Positions 36,313 to 46,744 of a DNA stretch of 64,000 nucleotides are shown piece by piece. The translations under genes were made by a program, and so were the position numbers. The notes beneath the pieces were generated by a model. The model saw only the letters and a list, made by a program, of their open reading frames with translations. It was not told the origin of the DNA and did no database searches. Location: positions 8,659,213 to 8,723,212 of the forward strand of contig OZ025871.1 of NCBI GenBank assembly GCA_964019415.1. The letters run 5' to 3'. How positions within the stretch are numbered: position 1 is the stretch's first letter; the number at the start of each line of letters is the position of its first letter. Origin of the DNA: Ianthella basta (taxonomy: Eukaryota > Porifera > Demospongiae > Verongiida > Ianthellidae).

Positions 36313-36719
36313 AACAACATTGCATGCATTATTGCCACTCCAAGACCATCTGGTCCTATGTTCCATTATTACCCATGCCAGTGCTAATTGGTAGATGAAA
36401 CACCCAACACACTATCCAGCGTCTGCCCACACAACGTGACATTGTGACCACTCTGAACTATTTCATTCATCTCACAATACCATGAGATGAAGGTCTACTT
36501 CCATTCCTTGCTCATTTATCATGTGAGTCCTCCCATTCCCTGTTGTTTTCCCTCTCCACCCTCCTCCCCCTTCTCCCTCTTTCCCTGTCTTCACTCCTCT
36601 TTCCCTCCCCTTGACTTTCATCACTATATCCTTGGTTAGGCATTTGGGAATGCGCTGACTCTCTCCAACAACAACAATTCCAGTTCATTTGGTAAGTTCG
36701 TTCTTGTGTGGTTCAGAGA

Positions 36720-36925
36720 AAATGGTGCATACTACAAGTGTGTGTATATGTGCTTGTATTGTGTGTGTGCCACATTGTATGTGTGTGTGTATGTATCAGT
36801 ACGCATGTGTGTGTGTGTGTGTACTTTTCAAATGTCATGGATTAGTTCATGTTGTTTGTGTGTGTCACAGTGTGTGTGTGTGTGTACATATGTGTGAGTA
36901 TGCATGTGTGTGGGTACGCATGCAC
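36720..36925 (+). repeat. Degenerate (GT)n, two similar blocks
   Basis: GT runs with the block GTACTTTTCA-ATGTCATG-ATTAGTTCATGTTGTTTGTG repeated at about 36822 and 36932, a short tandem duplication. Confidence 0.8.
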
Positions 36926-37277
36926 CCTGTGTACTTTTCAGATGTCATGCATTAGTTCATGTTGTTTGTGTTGAGAGCTTTAAAGTAGGACTGAAGGCTT
37001 TAATGTGTGTGCATGTAATCATTGTATGCGTATTCAAATTAATAACTGTATACAGTGTTCCAACTTCTATTCCAGTGAAGTTGGAACCGGGTCCAGTGTC
37101 CTTCCTGTGACTGCTTCCGTGCTCTCCAATTGTACTCATACCGGTGACAACTAGTTTGAACTGGATGGAGTGCCAGTGGTACAGGTGAAGAGGGAAGGGG
37201 AGGGGTGTGTGGTAGGAGTATAGAAAAGAGAGTGAGTGTGGAGTAGTTGTAATTGTACATGGCCATGACCTGCTTCT

Positions 37278-39116
37278 GGTTACTTTGGAAACAGCACTGG
37301 TGGATTTGGTGGAGGGAGTGGAATGACCCAAATACAGCAAGTGGTTAGTTCGAAGTGGAAATTGGTGGGCAAGAGAATGGGAGAGTAGGGTGGGAAAGGA
37401 TAGGAGAATGGAACGCATGGGGAAAGAGGAGAGGGATGACAGTAGACAGGATGGAAGGAGGGTAGGGGGAAGAGAGCCAAATTAAAGTTTATATTGTAAG
37501 GAAAAGTTTAGTCTTATGGTTCAGTGTACTGTGCATGCAGTGGTAGTAATGATGTAGTGGGTTGGTGTAGGTGCATCTCCACACATGTGTTTACCCCGCC
37601 CCCACTGCCCTCCCCCTTCAGGTTCTGAGCACCATATTGGGCTGCACCCTGGAACAAGGTATCAGCATCTATGAGCTGGTCAAGAAAGTGGGACAACACA
37701 ACTTTGGAGAGAAGAACATCAAGTGAGGGGGCGGTTGGGTGGGAGCAGCCATTTACTTTTGCTATTGTGCAATACAGGAAGTGACAAACCCAAAAATGGC
37801 TCAGTATACTGATCGCAGAAGGTACTGAACGGGACATGAAGTAGAGTACCTGTACAGCCCCCTTAGGTGGTTGTCACACTACATTGACCATGACACTGAT
37901 GGCATTAGGATCATGTTTTGCAAGTCACATTCAGACAGTCTGAAACGTGAAATGTGGATTGATGTGAACGGCTGACATGATAATGGCTGCCATGTCAATG
38001 GAAGAATGAGGCCTGATGAAATGCAAGAAAAATTTCTTGTCAGTTAGCAACTAAACAATGAGCCATAGCCACATGACCGATACTGCAGATAATCACAGAC
38101 AATTAAAAGGGAAACTAGCATTTTAGTAACATTTACCCTTTCCGGATGAAAGAGAAAAGAAGCTGTCTTGTCTTCTCTCAGTCTCTTAAATCACTTGTCC
38201 TTGATTTTCTCTCCATTTCAGTTCAGACTGCATCTCTCTTTGCCACTTGTGGATTGATTGCCGAACTCTTCTGTGATTTGATTGGCCGACAGGAATTCCT
38301 GCATGTTATAATTAGCTTGCAGGCCAATGAAAGTTTGCTCGTGTGTGTTTTGCTTGGAATGGGTTGGCTCTGTTGTCTATATTTGGGGCGAGCCTGAGCG
38401 AGCCCCTTCCCTTACGAGTATTACGGTGGCTCTGTCTGTCTGGTACGTATGTCCGTTTGGACCATGGAGGGAAGTTTCCGCGTAATATTTTGGTCGGGGT
38501 CTGCGGAACATTTTGCCCAGGGGAAAGTTGACCATTGCTCTTTCCTTGCCATGTGTAGTTTCAAATGTTATCTTTCATTTGTCACCATGGTACATAGATC
38601 ATCTTAATTAGCATTTCCGAGTGTCACTGATTAGTCAGTGCCCGGTGTGGGAGTGTCAAAGGAGGCGCTGGATAGAGCCTGCCCACATTGGTATATAAGG
38701 AGGGAATGGATCAGTAGCTGTTGGCAGTGACCAGTGACCCGGCTGCTAAAGGGTCTGCTAAAGATCTGGAGGTTGCAGGTGCTGGTCCGGTTCACTGCCA
38801 TTTTCCCTTCCCCCTTCTTTCCTTACCATGTGTAGTTTCGAACGTTATCTTTCAGTCGTGTCACCATGGTACATAGACCATCTTAATTAATCATACACTG
38901 TTTGCTCGTGTATATTTTTCGTGGAATGGGTTGGCTCTATTTTCTATAACTATTATATTACGTTATTCAGTAAGTAAATGTGTTACTATTTTATACTGTT
39001 TATGTGTGCGTGTTGTTGTATTCTTGTTCTTCAGAGCTGCTGTTGAGTTCCTCTGCAACGAGGGACACATCTACTCCACTATTGATGATGAACACTTCAA
39101 GTCCACTGATGCTTGA
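37278..39116 (+). CDS. RPA2: RPA32 C-terminal winged-helix exons, copy 1
   Basis: Exons: 37278-37343 ([20 protein letters not shown]), 37622-37722 ([33 protein letters not shown]) and 39035-39116 ([29 protein letters not shown]). Phases match at both junctions. This is the linker and C-terminal winged helix of the 32-kDa subunit of replication protein A. In vertebrates it ends [25 protein letters not shown] and binds repair proteins such as XPA and UNG2. The N-terminal phospho-region and the OB fold are not seen upstream, where broken myosin exons lie instead. So this is a 3' fragment, a chimera, or a gene whose 5' exons were displaced. The 37722-39035 intron holds insertions near 38340-38900. 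Confidence 0.8.
38386..38903 (+). mobile_element. Insertion in RPA32 intron with flanking repeat
   Basis: CTCGTGTGTGTTTTGC-TTGGAATGGGTTGGCTCT at about 38338 recurs at about 38904, and the RPA32 copy-2 intron lacks the segment between. The block GCCATGTGTAGTTTC-AAACGTTATC and the ACCATGGTACATAGA block are also repeated inside (about 38550 and 38826). Probably a composite insertion with direct repeats. Confidence 0.45.
38723..38800 (+). ncRNA. tRNA-like sequence, possible SINE head
   Basis: The 78-nt segment has a perfect 7-bp acceptor-like stem (GGCAGTG with CACTGCC), one unpaired A at the 3' end, a B-box-like GGTGCTGGTCC (8 of 11 to consensus) and TTTT directly after. The cloverleaf arms are imperfect and no clear anticodon can be called. 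More likely a tRNA-derived repeat than a working tRNA. Confidence 0.3.
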
Positions 39117-39845
39117 ACAGTATACACTGAGCTGTTACTCCACTTTATTACCACCCAGCATGCATTCTAAGATGTATACGTACATCAGGGAACAAATCAG
39201 ATCAGATCATTTAATTGGGTGTCTTTTACATGTGTATTGTGGTTTGATTTATGTATAATTTTTTATAGCTATGAGATTATTAAAATGATCAACTAATTTT
39301 GTGGCTGCAAGCATGCATGCTTCTGACCATTCATGGCCACATAAAGAATAACTATTAAACTAGCGCTATTAATGTTAACTCTCTCTTGATATGATGTGTG
39401 CAGGCTATAGGGATCATGCATGCAATTATTAATGATTTTAATGCATTCGTGTACCACCATGTATATTAACACACTATATCAACATTGTACAACGTCATAT
39501 GACACGTGCGCTGGCTGGTGTGTGTATGTGTCAGTTAACACGTACGTGACTGTACATAACTATGCATGACTTGTTACAGTGCTGTGTTTCAAACAGGAAA
39601 ATAAACTTATGCTATAACTGATCAAGCAAAAGTGACAGACGAAGCATGCAATTACAGTCAATGCAGTTTAGTCCATGCACACCAGACACTGTCCTCTTCA
39701 AACTTCAATCTGTAGAGGTAGGAGCAAGCATATGCACTATTTAAATGAGGCCTGGAGGAGGAGGGGTGAATATTAACTGGTCTACCAACCATGGACCAGA
39801 GGGCGCCCAGCTGTAGGGACACACTGTGTATACATGACATGCAAA
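39117..39845. other. 3' flank of RPA32 copy 1, no gene
   Basis: AT-rich; nothing coding was recognised. Confidence 0.4.
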
Positions 39846-39847
39846 TA

Positions 39848-41850
39848 CTTCACAAGTACATGCCCTCCTCCTCACCTCCATCACAGCTACTTCTGTCCTC
39901 CTCATTCTCCTCTATTCCTTCTGACCCTCTTTGACCTGGAGGGCTCGCTTCTTTGTTTTCCAACATGTCTTTTCCTAGATCTTGACCGCAGACTGTACTG
40001 GTGAAGTGGTGAGGTGGGTGCCTCTTCAACTGAGGTGGGAGAGGCAGTGGTGACTCCAGAGGGACCTGGGGAGTCACAGTCCATAAGGCGGTGCTCTGCT
40101 CTACTGAGAAAAAGGGGGCAGTGAAAGGATTGGGAGAGAAACGGCAATACCATACATCTAACCACTCCCACACCACCCACTAGTACACCGTCCACTCACA
40201 CACTACCCACTCGTACACTGTCCACTCACACACTACCCACTTGTACACTGTCCACTCACACACTACCCACTCGTACACTGTTCACTCACACACTACCCAC
40301 TCGTACACTGTCCACTCATACACTACCCACTCGTACATCGTCCACTCACGCACTACCCACTCATACACTGTCCACTCACACACTACCCACTCGTACACTG
40401 TTCACTCACACACCACTCACTCTTGCACCGTCCACTCACACACTACCCACTCACACACAACACTTGTACATCACCCACTTGTACGTTGTCCACTCACACA
40501 ACACCCATTCACAAACTATTACACTCTTGCACACCACACACCTGTCCGTCTCTTTGACCTCTGCCCACTTTTCAATCCATGGAAGCCAGCAGCCTGTGTC
40601 ACATTACGGTAGCTCCTCCTCACAGCTCCTGTGCGGTTGATGGGGGAGAGGTGCACTGGTGAGTGAAGAGCCAGCTGCATTGAATGTGTGGCCGGTATGA
40701 CACTGACTTGCAATTAGTGGTTTGTGGGGTGGGGACACATGGAACAGAGGATAGCAGGTTTGCAAGAGTCTGGTGCAAACTCCTATACGTATGTGGGTGT
40801 TGTTCAAACATGCATGTAAGCACTATGAGGAGTAGACAAGTAGCATACAGACAGGATAGTGGGGGCACGCTGACAGCCACTCAACCAGAAATACACATGG
40901 CAGTACTACACAGAACATGGAGCGTTCACATGGTTAGGTGTTACCTCAATGCCCACACATCTTCTCACACATATCTTACAAGTGCGATATGCATCCTGTG
41001 TGTGCATTCGCATGTATCATCCCAGAATATTGCATATTGGCGAGGTCGGCAGTCCAAATATTGTACCATTGCAGCGTTCAGGAGGGACATCAGTGTTACT
41101 GTTATTGCCACTGTCATCATTAGCACAGTCACTTCCTATAGAGGAGAGTGAGAAGACGAGAGAGGAAGTGAAGGAGGTAAGAGGTACAATGTGGATAGAA
41201 TCAATCCTGTCACAAGAAGTGAGGTGTGTTCCTGCCAATAGACATGTTGTAGTGAGAAAGAGAGGGAGACAGTCAAATGGTGTTAGGCAATTGTGCTGAA
41301 GACTGAAACTGAACAACTCATTCCACATGCTCCACTGGAATGCACACACCTATGCTGTTTGTACTACTTGCTAGTTGGATCACATGTGGTCAATGTGGCT
41401 ATAGTGACATGTGAATTGTGCCTCAGAGAACATGACCATATTACAAGTAGATGATATACGTAGAACATTAAAGTTGGATAGGGAGCACTTCACACATGTA
41501 CGGAGAGGAGGTGGTGGATATGAGAGTGTGTGCTTTCAGCAAAGAGTGGTCAGCTCTCTCGGAACCTACATCTCCTTGGACTAATGAAGGGAAACTACTC
41601 TTTCTTCACTGTGGTTACAGTTGATGTCACTCACCTAGCCCTGTGGGTGGGGCAGGGGGCGGGGCAGCAGCATTGATCCCTAAAGGACCAGGAGCATCAG
41701 TAGAGGCATCAAGGGGTGTCCCTGTCAATAGAGAGGGAAGAAATGTAAAGCACAACCCCTACTGTGGTGTCCTTCAAGGAACCAAACACAGATACACACA
41801 TACACACACACACACGCACACGCACACACATGTGCATGAACACACATGCC

Positions 41851-41885
<35 letters not shown>

Positions 41886-41893
41886 ACACGCAC

Positions 41894-41933
<40 letters not shown>

Positions 41934-42292
41934 CACAGGATTCAATGAACACACACCACAGGGCACACTGAGGGAGAGCAAGAAATACTAAACAATAAGT
42001 GGTCTAGTGAGAACACTGCTGCTACAGTGAGGGACACAGTGGAAGAAGACAGCCAAGTCAACAACCAAACAATGGTGCACTGCACACCTTCAGGGTCCAG
42101 CAGTTTTTCCACACTGAGCTCATCCTGGCAGTGTCCAATGTCTGCTGCAAGTTGTCCGGTGACATAGCCTCGTCCACTTGGCTGGTGTAGTGGAGAATGA
42201 TGGGCTGGTGGTGATGGAGGGTGGAGCAGAGCACAGTGCGGACACTCCAACTGGAAGTGAACTTGGTCACTTCAACCTCATAACTGTGGAGG
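39848..42292 (-). CDS. Unknown spliced gene or NLR2 tail, Ser/Pro-rich
   Basis: Exons suggested by splice sites: about 42292-42090 ([19 protein letters not shown]; a second frame, [14 protein letters not shown], is also open), 41725-41640 ([18 protein letters not shown]), 41133-41070 ([20 protein letters not shown]), about 40645-40540 ([19 protein letters not shown], then KRRT) and a last exon from 40105. In one frame the last exon reads [19 protein letters not shown] then KRVRRNRGE and stops at about 39902; in the other it ends EEGMYL at 39850. Composition is Ser/Pro-rich with basic patches; no domain recognised. It could be the C-terminal tail of NLR2 (same strand, and similar short Pro-rich exons at 46825-46745 and 868-790) or an independent gene. 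Confidence 0.4.
40165..40505 (+). repeat. 30-bp minisatellite
   Basis: About 11 units of CACTACCCACTCGTACACTG plus TCCACTCACA, in register at 30 bp with point differences. Confidence 0.9.
41790..41935 (+). repeat. (CA)n microsatellite, interrupted
   Basis: CA array with CG and ATG interruptions. Confidence 0.95.
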
Positions 42293-43223
42293 GAGCCAAC
42301 AAGACACATCACACAATACACTAGAAACTGGTACGACACAACAAGATCATATGGGAAATTAGGACTACAGTGAAACCTGTCTAATGAGACCACCTTTGGA
42401 CCAGAAAAGTCTGACCTTACTAAGCACGCATTCACTGTTACAATACCGTGTGATTGTCACTCCAATCACAAAGGATGTGACAGTCACACCATTTCTTTAG
42501 TGTGACAGTCACACTGATGTCAGTGTTAACACTGTCGCTGACACCATTTCTGACTGATTAAGAGAAGCAATTACTCACAGACACAAAGACGAGAATTTAC
42601 TACGAATTCTACAAGATCTAAGTCCATAGCTACATCTTGGACACAGCTCAGCCTGATGGTATGGTGTGTGCAGTGGGAGGACCTCCTCAAACTAAGTATA
42701 CAACTTTATGTAGTTCAGTGTACCGTGAGGTAGTTTGCATCACCCACCAGCTACCCCACGTGGAGGTATGCTGTGTACTATGTACCTATACACAAATCCC
42801 CAAAGCAGTGTACCACATATCTGTAGTGAAATGTACTGTGAAGTGATTAGAACTCCCCACAAAGTGTCCCAATCAATGGCATGTGGTGTTTGTACCCATG
42901 CAGTCTCTTGTGATGGTTGGAGTGAACATCACACTGCAAATGGGTGTGCTCACACTGGCAACCAATTCATACCAATTTTTGGTGTGAGAATCTCACTCCT
43001 TATTTCTAACAGTGTGAAGGAGGGGCTGCTTTATGAAGATGTAAAACAATGTGTTGTTACCCTTTGGAACAGGGAGGCCATGTGGTCTCTATAGACAGGT
43101 GGGTGCCGTATACAGTGCCCTCAATAGACAGGTTCTACAGTATGTTACACTTCACAGTACAAAGAGATGAGCATGGAGCAAGCTCCATCACTGTGATGGG
43201 CTGGACCGGATGACTCACTGCAC

Positions 43224-43478
43224 ATGTCGGTGGACGGATCCCTCGTTCTTTGGGTCCACCTCACTAAACGCTCTGCAACGTGTCTGCTTGTCTTCTATTT
43301 GAACAAGTTGGATGTCACAGTGAGACACACCGACATCCGTCGCTTAGTCTTCCTGCACGTTGACAACTCGACCCTGCGCATCTGCTGTAGACGCCATTTT
43401 CTTGACCACGTGTTCTTTGGCGCCAGATCACACGAGGACGCTGCTGCCCTTCAGATGAGGAGACTACGCGAGCACTAA
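43224..43478 (+). CDS. Small open frame, unknown
   Basis: 84 codons from ATG 43224 (MSVDGSLVLWVHLTKRS) to TAA. It contains RHTDIRRLVFLHVDN and is GC-richer than its surroundings. It lies upstream of RPA32 copy 2. No family recognised. The segment after it (43630-43760) weakly resembles 33290-33420, including CCTAGCTAGTGA, so it may be part of a diverged promoter or first-exon copy. Confidence 0.3.
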   Translation: MSVDGSLVLWVHLTKRSATCLLVFYLNKLDVTVRHTDIRRLVFLHVDNSTLRICCRRHFLDHVFFGARSHEDAAALQMRRLREH

Positions 43479-43506
43479 CTTAGTCTAAGTGACTTGTACG
43501 CTTCAG

Positions 43507-43528
43507 TTAGGGTTAGGGTTAGGGTAGG
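43507..43528 (+). repeat. Interstitial telomere-type repeat
   Basis: TTAGGGTTAGGGTTAGGG followed by TAGGG. Confidence 0.8.
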
Positions 43529-43997
43529 GTCATGTTCTTATGACTTCACAGTTGCAAAATTCACCTTGGTCCGGATAATGCACCTGATCCGAATCCTCAA
43601 GTTGCTGTCAAGTACGCCACCATGACGTGACCACATGGTGAGGTGAGGGTGAAGGGGGAGCTGGGCAGTGTAGTTAGCTGGAACATTGTAGTAGCTACTC
43701 TCTCTTGTCCTAGCTAGTGACGGAGCCTCGTTTGTAGTCCACTGAATTCAGTTTGTGAAGGGGTAGAATGCTGTGGGGCAGTTCTGTTGGCACTGCGATG
43801 CCATATGTTGAGATAGTGTTTGTACATACATGTACTGTAGTGTATGTTACTGTGCCCATTGCTGTTCACTGTCATTCCTTCACTCTCATCCTCTCACTTT
43901 AGCCAGAGTAGTTTAGTAGTATAGCACTGGACCCAGCCAGTGGTCCTGGAGGGAGGGGAGGGACCTGGGGAAACCCCATGGCAACCAGCACCCCTGC

Positions 43998-45656
43998 TCC
44001 GGGGTACTTTGGAAACAACACTGGTGGATTTGGTGGAGGGAGTGGAATGACCCAAATACAACAGATGGTCAGTGAGAGAGGAGGTGGTGGGAGGGGAGAT
44101 GAGGAGAATGGAGGGGAAGGATGAGTGACCCAAACACAACAGATGATCAGTGTAAGGAGTGGTGATAGGGGAGAGAGAGTTGAAGGCTGAGGAGGAGTGG
44201 AGAGAGGGGAAAGTGGAAGAAAGGAGCAGGAAGAGGGGATAAAGGGGAGTTTGAAGTGATGGGAGGAGGAGAGCCAAGTTAGAGTTGTATTGGACAGAGA
44301 AAGATAGTCATTGTACTGCGTGTGCAGTGGTAGTAATGATGTAGTTGGTGTAGGTGCATCTCCACACGTGTTTACCCCACCCCCACTGCCCCTCCCCCTT
44401 CAGGTTCTGAGCACCATATCGGGCTGCACCCTGGACCAAGGTATCAGCATCTATGAGCTGGTCAAGAAAGTGGGACAGCACAACTTTGGTGAGAAGAACA
44501 GCAAGTGAGGGGGCAGCTGTGTGTAGTCTGGGGGCCAGCCCCTCCACCTCACAGATCTGTCGTCACTTGTACAGCGTTTTCATGCATAGTGGGTGGAGTA
44601 AACACATAGACACGTTAATTAATGCACTCTACTCACGCCAGGTAATGCGATATTACGCAACTAGCGACTGAAGACTGGGAGACTGACGACTGATGACTGA
44701 ATTCGAAGCCTTCTCTCTTTCACAGCGGCCGATTTTCTGCAAAGTCTGCACCATCTCTCTGTCGTGGCCATTAGTTGTGCGTTCCGTTGGACTGGTATAA
44801 TTAATTTTATTCCGAGTCATGACGTAATGCATTTATGCGTATACGTTAGTGTTGCCACGATAATCGCGATACACGATATATCGCGATATGTACACAATAT
44901 TGTGATACAAAAGCAGTGTTCTTCCTATCGCGATATTGGCCTAACCTCTGTTGACATGCTGACCAACTGATCTTTCTTTTTGAATATCCTGAGTAACAGC
45001 TGGAAAACCATGTATACATGTACCTCACCTGTTTGCTTTAATGCTCGCTGTATTACTCTATGTGTTTGGCTTATATCTGAGCACCCTGCCAATTGTTCAT
45101 TAATATATCGTGATACACAATATATCGTGATACAACCCTACAATAATCGTGATACGTATTTTCCTATATCGTGGCAACACTAGTATATGTTACGTTTACA
45201 GTTTATGCGCGTTCTGCAATCTGATTGGTCCAACCGGTGGATCACGAAAGTCAGATCCTGCATGAAAATGTTGTACAAGTGAAGCCAGACCCTCCTTCAG
45301 CGAGGTGGAGGGACTGACGCACCAGACTACTGGGTGGGTGGAGGGGCAGCCATTTTGCTTTGACTATTGTCCAATACAGGAAGTGAGACACCACCAAAAA
45401 TGGCTGACTGTACTGAATGAAGAAGGTACTGAACAGGACACAGCATGGAGTATTAATAGAGCCCCCTTAGGTAGAGGTCACACTATGTCGACCATGGCAT
45501 CAACTACCGTGATGCGATCAATGTTTCATGAAGTGTTACTATCTCTATCTCATGCTCTTAGTGTGTGTGTGTGTTGTATTCTTGTTCTCCAGAGCTGCTG
45601 TTGAGTTCCTCTGCAACGAGGGACAGATCTACTCCACTATTGATGATGAACACTGA
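43998..45656 (+). pseudogene. RPA2: RPA32 C-terminal exons, copy 2, truncated end
   Basis: Exons about 43998-44068 ([20 protein letters not shown]), 44404-44505 ([20 protein letters not shown]) and 45593-45656 ([20 protein letters not shown] then TGA). Compared with copy 1, 11 bp are missing after GAACAC. The lost segment is bounded by CAC on both sides, and the frame closes at once, removing FKSTDA. The intron carries a hAT-type MITE. Flanking introns match copy 1, so this is a tandem genomic duplication (about 6.7 kb offset), not a retrocopy. OB-fold exons are absent here too. Confidence 0.7.
44847..45182. mobile_element. hAT-type MITE
   Basis: 336 bp with ends TAGTGTTGCCACGATA and its inverted copy TATCGTGGCAACACTA. 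Flanks GTATACGT (44839-44846) and GTATATGT (45183-45190) form an 8-bp target duplication with one mismatch. The interior is full of CGATATATCG-type palindromes. hAT ends commonly begin YAGTGTTG. Confidence 0.75.
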
Positions 45657-46740
45657 CGCTTGAACAGTATACACTGAGCTATTGCTCCACTTTATTACCA
45701 CCCAGCATGCATACTATATATACTGCTATTGTTCCGGCCATTCACCATCCTATGTACATTCACAATGTACATCAGAGAAGGATCATTAATTTGTTTGTGT
45801 TTATGTATTAATTTTTGTTTATTGTGACTTGCATGGACACTATATTGCTGTGATATATAGCTGTACACATAAGCATGTAATTATTATATATTTATTATAG
45901 TATAATTGGTTCGTATATAGACACAACAATATTTACTATTATAAACTAATGTATGTATGTATTCATCAATCAGTACGTACTATATAGTGTCTGTACATAA
46001 TTAATGAAACAAGCATTCCTATAATTGTATAATTATACCATGCAACACTTAAACTTAATACTATATATTATTATGAACTCTGATGAAAAAAAGTTAAAAT
46101 TAATTAAATGCATTTTAAAAACTATGCATAATAATTGTGGCTAGCTATATATAACGTGTATTTTATGAGTGCACGTGCATACAAGATGCAGATCAGCTGC
46201 ATGGTCAATTGTGTGATATACTTCTATATATATGATGCAACGTTAACATACCATGCATGCATGCATGATCATACATGTATGCACAGCTGCAGATCAGCTT
46301 CAATTGTGCATGTGATATGCATAATATACTTCTGTATATGATTGATAGATCCAAAACTAGCTGTATACAGTCAATTATATAACACATCATACATGCACAC
46401 ATATATACATTGTTCACAACACAAGAACAGGTTCTCAATTAACTGTAGTCAGTTCCAGTGCACACGGAGACAAGAGAGCAAGTGCTGTGTGGTGCACACT
46501 CTTTGCAGTGAGCTGACAAGTAGAGTATATACACCAACCACATCAGATCTAGTCCACGTCTAAGAATGTGGGGGGACCAGTTTTGGGCTGTGAACCTGAG
46601 GGGGTGGGGAGCAACTAGTGAACAGGTACTAAACATGTGAGCATGAGGGGTGTGGTCTAGTGATGGTTGCAATGACTACAGCTTGCATGTTGACAGACTA
46701 GCATTGGGTGTTGCACTTCCAGACAGACAGGAACTGACAG
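45657..46740. other. AT-rich intergenic or intronic sequence
   Basis: No exon recognised. CATGCATGCATGCATG and related palindromes occur near 46250. Confidence 0.4.
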
Positions 46741-46744
46741 AATG

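Noticed and set aside
36640..36691. Asn/Ser-rich exon as part of RPA32
   Set aside because: AFGNA followed by NNNSS is the myosin switch I region; RPA32 has no such motif.
38723..38800. Functional tRNA gene
   Set aside because: Acceptor stem and terminator fit, but the D and T arms are poor and the B box has three mismatches; kept only as a low-confidence tRNA-like sequence.
40241..40612. 123-codon frame with [10 protein letters not shown] repeats
   Set aside because: Product of the 30-bp minisatellite, whose length is a multiple of three; no start context or splice support.
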